From NCBI GenBank assembly GCA_947468985.1, contig CANINJ010000123.1:1-6174 (forward strand): DNA of 6,174 nucleotides, given 5' to 3'. Below, in pieces: positions 5,807 to 6,174 of the stretch. Position 1 is the stretch's first letter; each line of letters begins with the position of its first letter. The notes beneath the pieces are model-generated. The model did no database searches. It had not been told where the DNA came from and worked only from the letters and a program-made list of their open reading frames with translations. The DNA comes from Bacteroidota bacterium. Lineage in GTDB: Bacteria > Bacteroidota > Bacteroidia > Flavobacteriales > Flavobacteriaceae. A program made the translations under genes and the position numbers.

Positions 5807-6174
5807 CTAAATGTGTTTTTCAATTAATTCTGCGACTAACTTTCCTGAAATCAAAGCTGGCGGAACACCAGGTCCAGGAACGGTTAATTGTCCCGTGAAA
5901 TATAAATTTTTTACTTTTTTACTTTTTAATTTTGGTCTTAAAAATGCGGTTTGCATCAGTGTATTCGCCATTCCATAAGCGTTTCCTTTGTAGGAATTAT
6001 AGACTTCTTCAAAATCGTTTTTGCAAAAAGATTCCTTAAAAATAATATTATTTTTTATATTTTGTTGCGTTAAAGCTTCAAAACGATCAATTATTTTGTC
6101 AAAATACGCTTCTCGCAAAGCTTCAGTATCTTCAATTCCGGGTGCCAATGGAATTAAGAAAAATCCAGATTCCA
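5807..6174 (-). CDS. crtI: Phytoene desaturase, C-terminal part (cut by the window edge)
   Basis: Only the last 121 residues are inside the window. The frame stays open to the right edge and begins ESGFFLIPLAPGIEDTEALR, so the gene continues upstream beyond 6174. A TTG at 6146-6148 lies inside this conserved stretch and is an internal leucine, not a start. The end carries NLYFTGQLTVPGPGVPPALI and SGKLVAELI, the C-terminal nucleotide-binding signature of CrtI-type carotenoid desaturases, which are usually about 490 residues long. The enzyme uses FAD to introduce four double bonds into phytoene, giving lycopene. It ends with TAG 2 bases before the crtB start. The number of desaturation steps cannot be judged from this fragment. 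Confidence 0.93.
   Translation of the reverse strand, partial: ESGFFLIPLAPGIEDTEALREAYFDKIIDRFEALTQQNIKNNIIFKESFCKNDFEEVYNSYKGNAYGMANTLMQTAFLRPKLKSKKVKNLYFTGQLTVPGPGVPPALISGKLVAELIEKHI

Noticed and set aside
5807..6148. A complete 113-residue gene starting at TTG 6148
   Set aside because: The frame stays open to the window edge and the residues before the TTG (ESGFFLIP) continue a conserved CrtI motif, so this is the 3' part of a longer gene.
1..6174. tRNA or rRNA genes, CRISPR arrays, insertion sequences, tandem repeats
   Set aside because: No repeated units, transposase-like frames, terminal inverted repeats or tRNA-like cloverleaf sequences were seen by eye on either strand.

Overview
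The window looks like chromosomal DNA from a member of the Bacteroidota, most likely a Flavobacterium-like marine or freshwater flavobacterium. Four things point there: A+T-rich DNA, a Bacteroidetes-type -7 box (TAnnTTTG), A-rich sequence with no Shine-Dalgarno before the genes, and a zeaxanthin-type carotenoid cluster. The species call is inference from gene content, not from a database match.

There are three blocks. (1) Positions 1-2340, plus strand: a housekeeping-type promoter box, a complete cobalamin (B12) riboswitch with B12 box, and the 641-residue TonB-dependent outer-membrane receptor it controls (BtuB-like), closed by a hairpin terminator. It reads as a stand-alone, B12-repressed uptake gene. 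(2) Positions 2373-4509, plus strand: a tight four-gene operon of an ECF sigma factor, a small single-pass membrane protein in the anti-sigma position, and two DUF4252 proteins, one with an ordinary signal peptide and one a lipoprotein. An ECF-type promoter (GTAAC, 16 bp, CGTC) lies just upstream of the sigma gene, so the operon is probably autoregulated. It ends in a strong hairpin terminator. (3) Positions 4510-6174, minus strand: the 3' end of phytoene desaturase crtI (cut by the window edge), then phytoene synthase crtB and beta-carotene hydroxylase crtZ, converging on the same terminator.

Block 1 imports corrinoids across the outer membrane. Block 3 makes membrane carotenoids: CrtB makes phytoene, CrtI desaturates it to lycopene, a lycopene cyclase not seen here must close the rings, and CrtZ hydroxylates beta-carotene to zeaxanthin. 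Block 2 is the least understood part and the best candidate for an undescribed system: a self-controlled envelope-sensing module whose outputs or sensors are paired DUF4252 proteins of unknown function.
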